Below are positions 63,465-64,000 of a stretch of 64,000 nucleotides of DNA, piece by piece (within the stretch, counting starts at the first letter, position 1; each line of letters opens with the position of its first letter). The stretch is from positions 372,001-436,000 of the forward strand of contig JASJOS010000005.1 in the NCBI GenBank assembly GCA_030068525.1, in the 5' to 3' direction. The position numbers were made by a program, and so were the translations under genes. The notes under the pieces are model-generated. The model ran no database searches. It saw only the letters and a program-made list of their open reading frames with translations, and was not told the DNA's origin. Origin of the DNA: Xanthocytophaga flava. Lineage in GTDB: Bacteria; Bacteroidota; Bacteroidia; Cytophagales; 172606-1.

Positions 63465-64000
63465 ATGAAAGATTCCAGAAGATTTGTAATACAAGGTATT
63501 TTTATACTTGTTGGTATTGTTTATTTAGTACGACTTTTTTATTTACAGGTTGTTGATGATAATTACAAATCACAAGCCGATGACAATGCCATTCGGAGAG
63601 TAATTGTCTATCCACATAGAGGTCAGATTCTGGATAGAAACGGCAAACTGATTGTAATCAATGAATCGGTATATGATATCTCTGTCATTCCTAAAAAAGC
63701 CAAAATCGATGACACGCTAAGTTTTTGTAACACAATGGGAGTTACACGGCAGTATTTTGATTCGGTAATGACTATTGCAACACGATCTAAATATGCTAGA
63801 GGGCGACCTACTGTCTTTTTGAAACAGCTATCTGTGAATGAGTTTGCTCATATTCAGGATCGTTTAATCAATTATCCGGGATTCTTTTATACTTCGCGTG
63901 CTGTCCGGAAGTATCCTCAACCTACACTCGCCAATGCACTTGGCTATATAGGAGAGATTAGTGAGAAACGCCTCGAAAATCAGAATTACTACAGGCAAGG
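63465..64000 (+). CDS. mrdA: Penicillin-binding protein 2, 5' part (cut by window end)
   Basis: About 178 residues are visible and the frame is still open at the window end. One membrane anchor (FVIQGIFILVGIVYLVRLFYLQV) is followed by the PBP2 dimerisation domain: NAIRRVIVYPHRGQILDRNGK, SVYDISVIPKKAK and PQPTLANALGYIGEIS. PBP2 is the class B transpeptidase of the elongasome and makes cell-wall crosslinks with RodA. The transpeptidase domain lies beyond the window, so FtsI is less likely but not fully excluded. Confidence 0.88.
   Translation, partial: MKDSRRFVIQGIFILVGIVYLVRLFYLQVVDDNYKSQADDNAIRRVIVYPHRGQILDRNGKLIVINESVYDISVIPKKAKIDDTLSFCNTMGVTRQYFDSVMTIATRSKYARGRPTVFLKQLSVNEFAHIQDRLINYPGFFYTSRAVRKYPQPTLANALGYIGEISEKRLENQNYYRQ

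Overview
The window is chromosomal DNA of a low-GC member of the Bacteroidota, most likely a gliding Cytophagales-type bacterium. The evidence is the gliding ABC transporter genes gldA and gldF, a large secreted protein ending in a type B (CHU_C) sorting domain of the type IX secretion system, a PorT-like barrel, a DUF4783 protein, the DAHP synthase/chorismate mutase type II fusion, and repeated promoter boxes of the Bacteroidota form TAnnTTTG. Shine-Dalgarno sequences are nearly absent. The genus cannot be fixed from the sequence alone. No rRNA, tRNA, CRISPR array, insertion sequence, phage or plasmid gene was seen.

Layout. 0-14 kb: secreted proteins and metabolism (NTF2-like protein, S41 peptidase, ROK kinase, argH, the T9SS cargo, DUF4783, gpmI, a lipoprotein, glutamate dehydrogenase). 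14-20 kb: a coiled-coil lipoprotein, a TPR membrane protein, a porin, a SpoU-type RNA methyltransferase and a GH15 enzyme. 20-26 kb: typA, then gldA-dinB and gldF with a TonB gene on the other strand; gldG is not beside gldF. 26-35 kb: a collagen-like secreted protein, a membrane protein, an HTH-TM-exported-domain protein, and a rhamnose pair (rhaT plus a GH78 rhamnosidase). 36-41.3 kb: a fatty-acid and phospholipid cluster on the minus strand in the order DUF177, rpmF, plsX, fabH, accB, accC. 43.7-48.2 kb: a second minus-strand lipid/envelope set (accA, an MBL hydrolase, a patatin, a PlsC-like acyltransferase, a LolD-like ATPase). 48.4-54 kb: an Rrf2 regulator, an RMD1 protein, VOC, HIT, greA, a candidate small RNA, fmt, and an Lrp regulator divergent from an MFS exporter. 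55-64 kb: DAHP synthase/chorismate mutase, a 2-hydroxyacid dehydrogenase, ABC ATPases, a phosphoesterase, ispH, a CrtZ-like hydroxylase, and the 5' part of a PBP2 gene cut by the window end.

Coding content is mostly ordinary housekeeping. The unexplained structure lies between genes. Three intergenic stretches (about 25.9-26.04, 42.45-42.74 and 52.94-53.34 kb) hold clusters of diverged short palindromes; the last two share two unit types (near GATCGGAGTTCCGGTCA and TGCGGTGAACTATGCACAA) and form nested, often perfect stems. A promoter-to-terminator transcription unit of about 190 nt without an ORF lies between greA and fmt and carries mutually exclusive pairing options; it is the best new RNA candidate. 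A 20-bp perfect inverted repeat sits in the plsX leader. Inverted repeats also lie upstream of the Rrf2 gene and of the small protein at 42.9 kb and are candidate operators.
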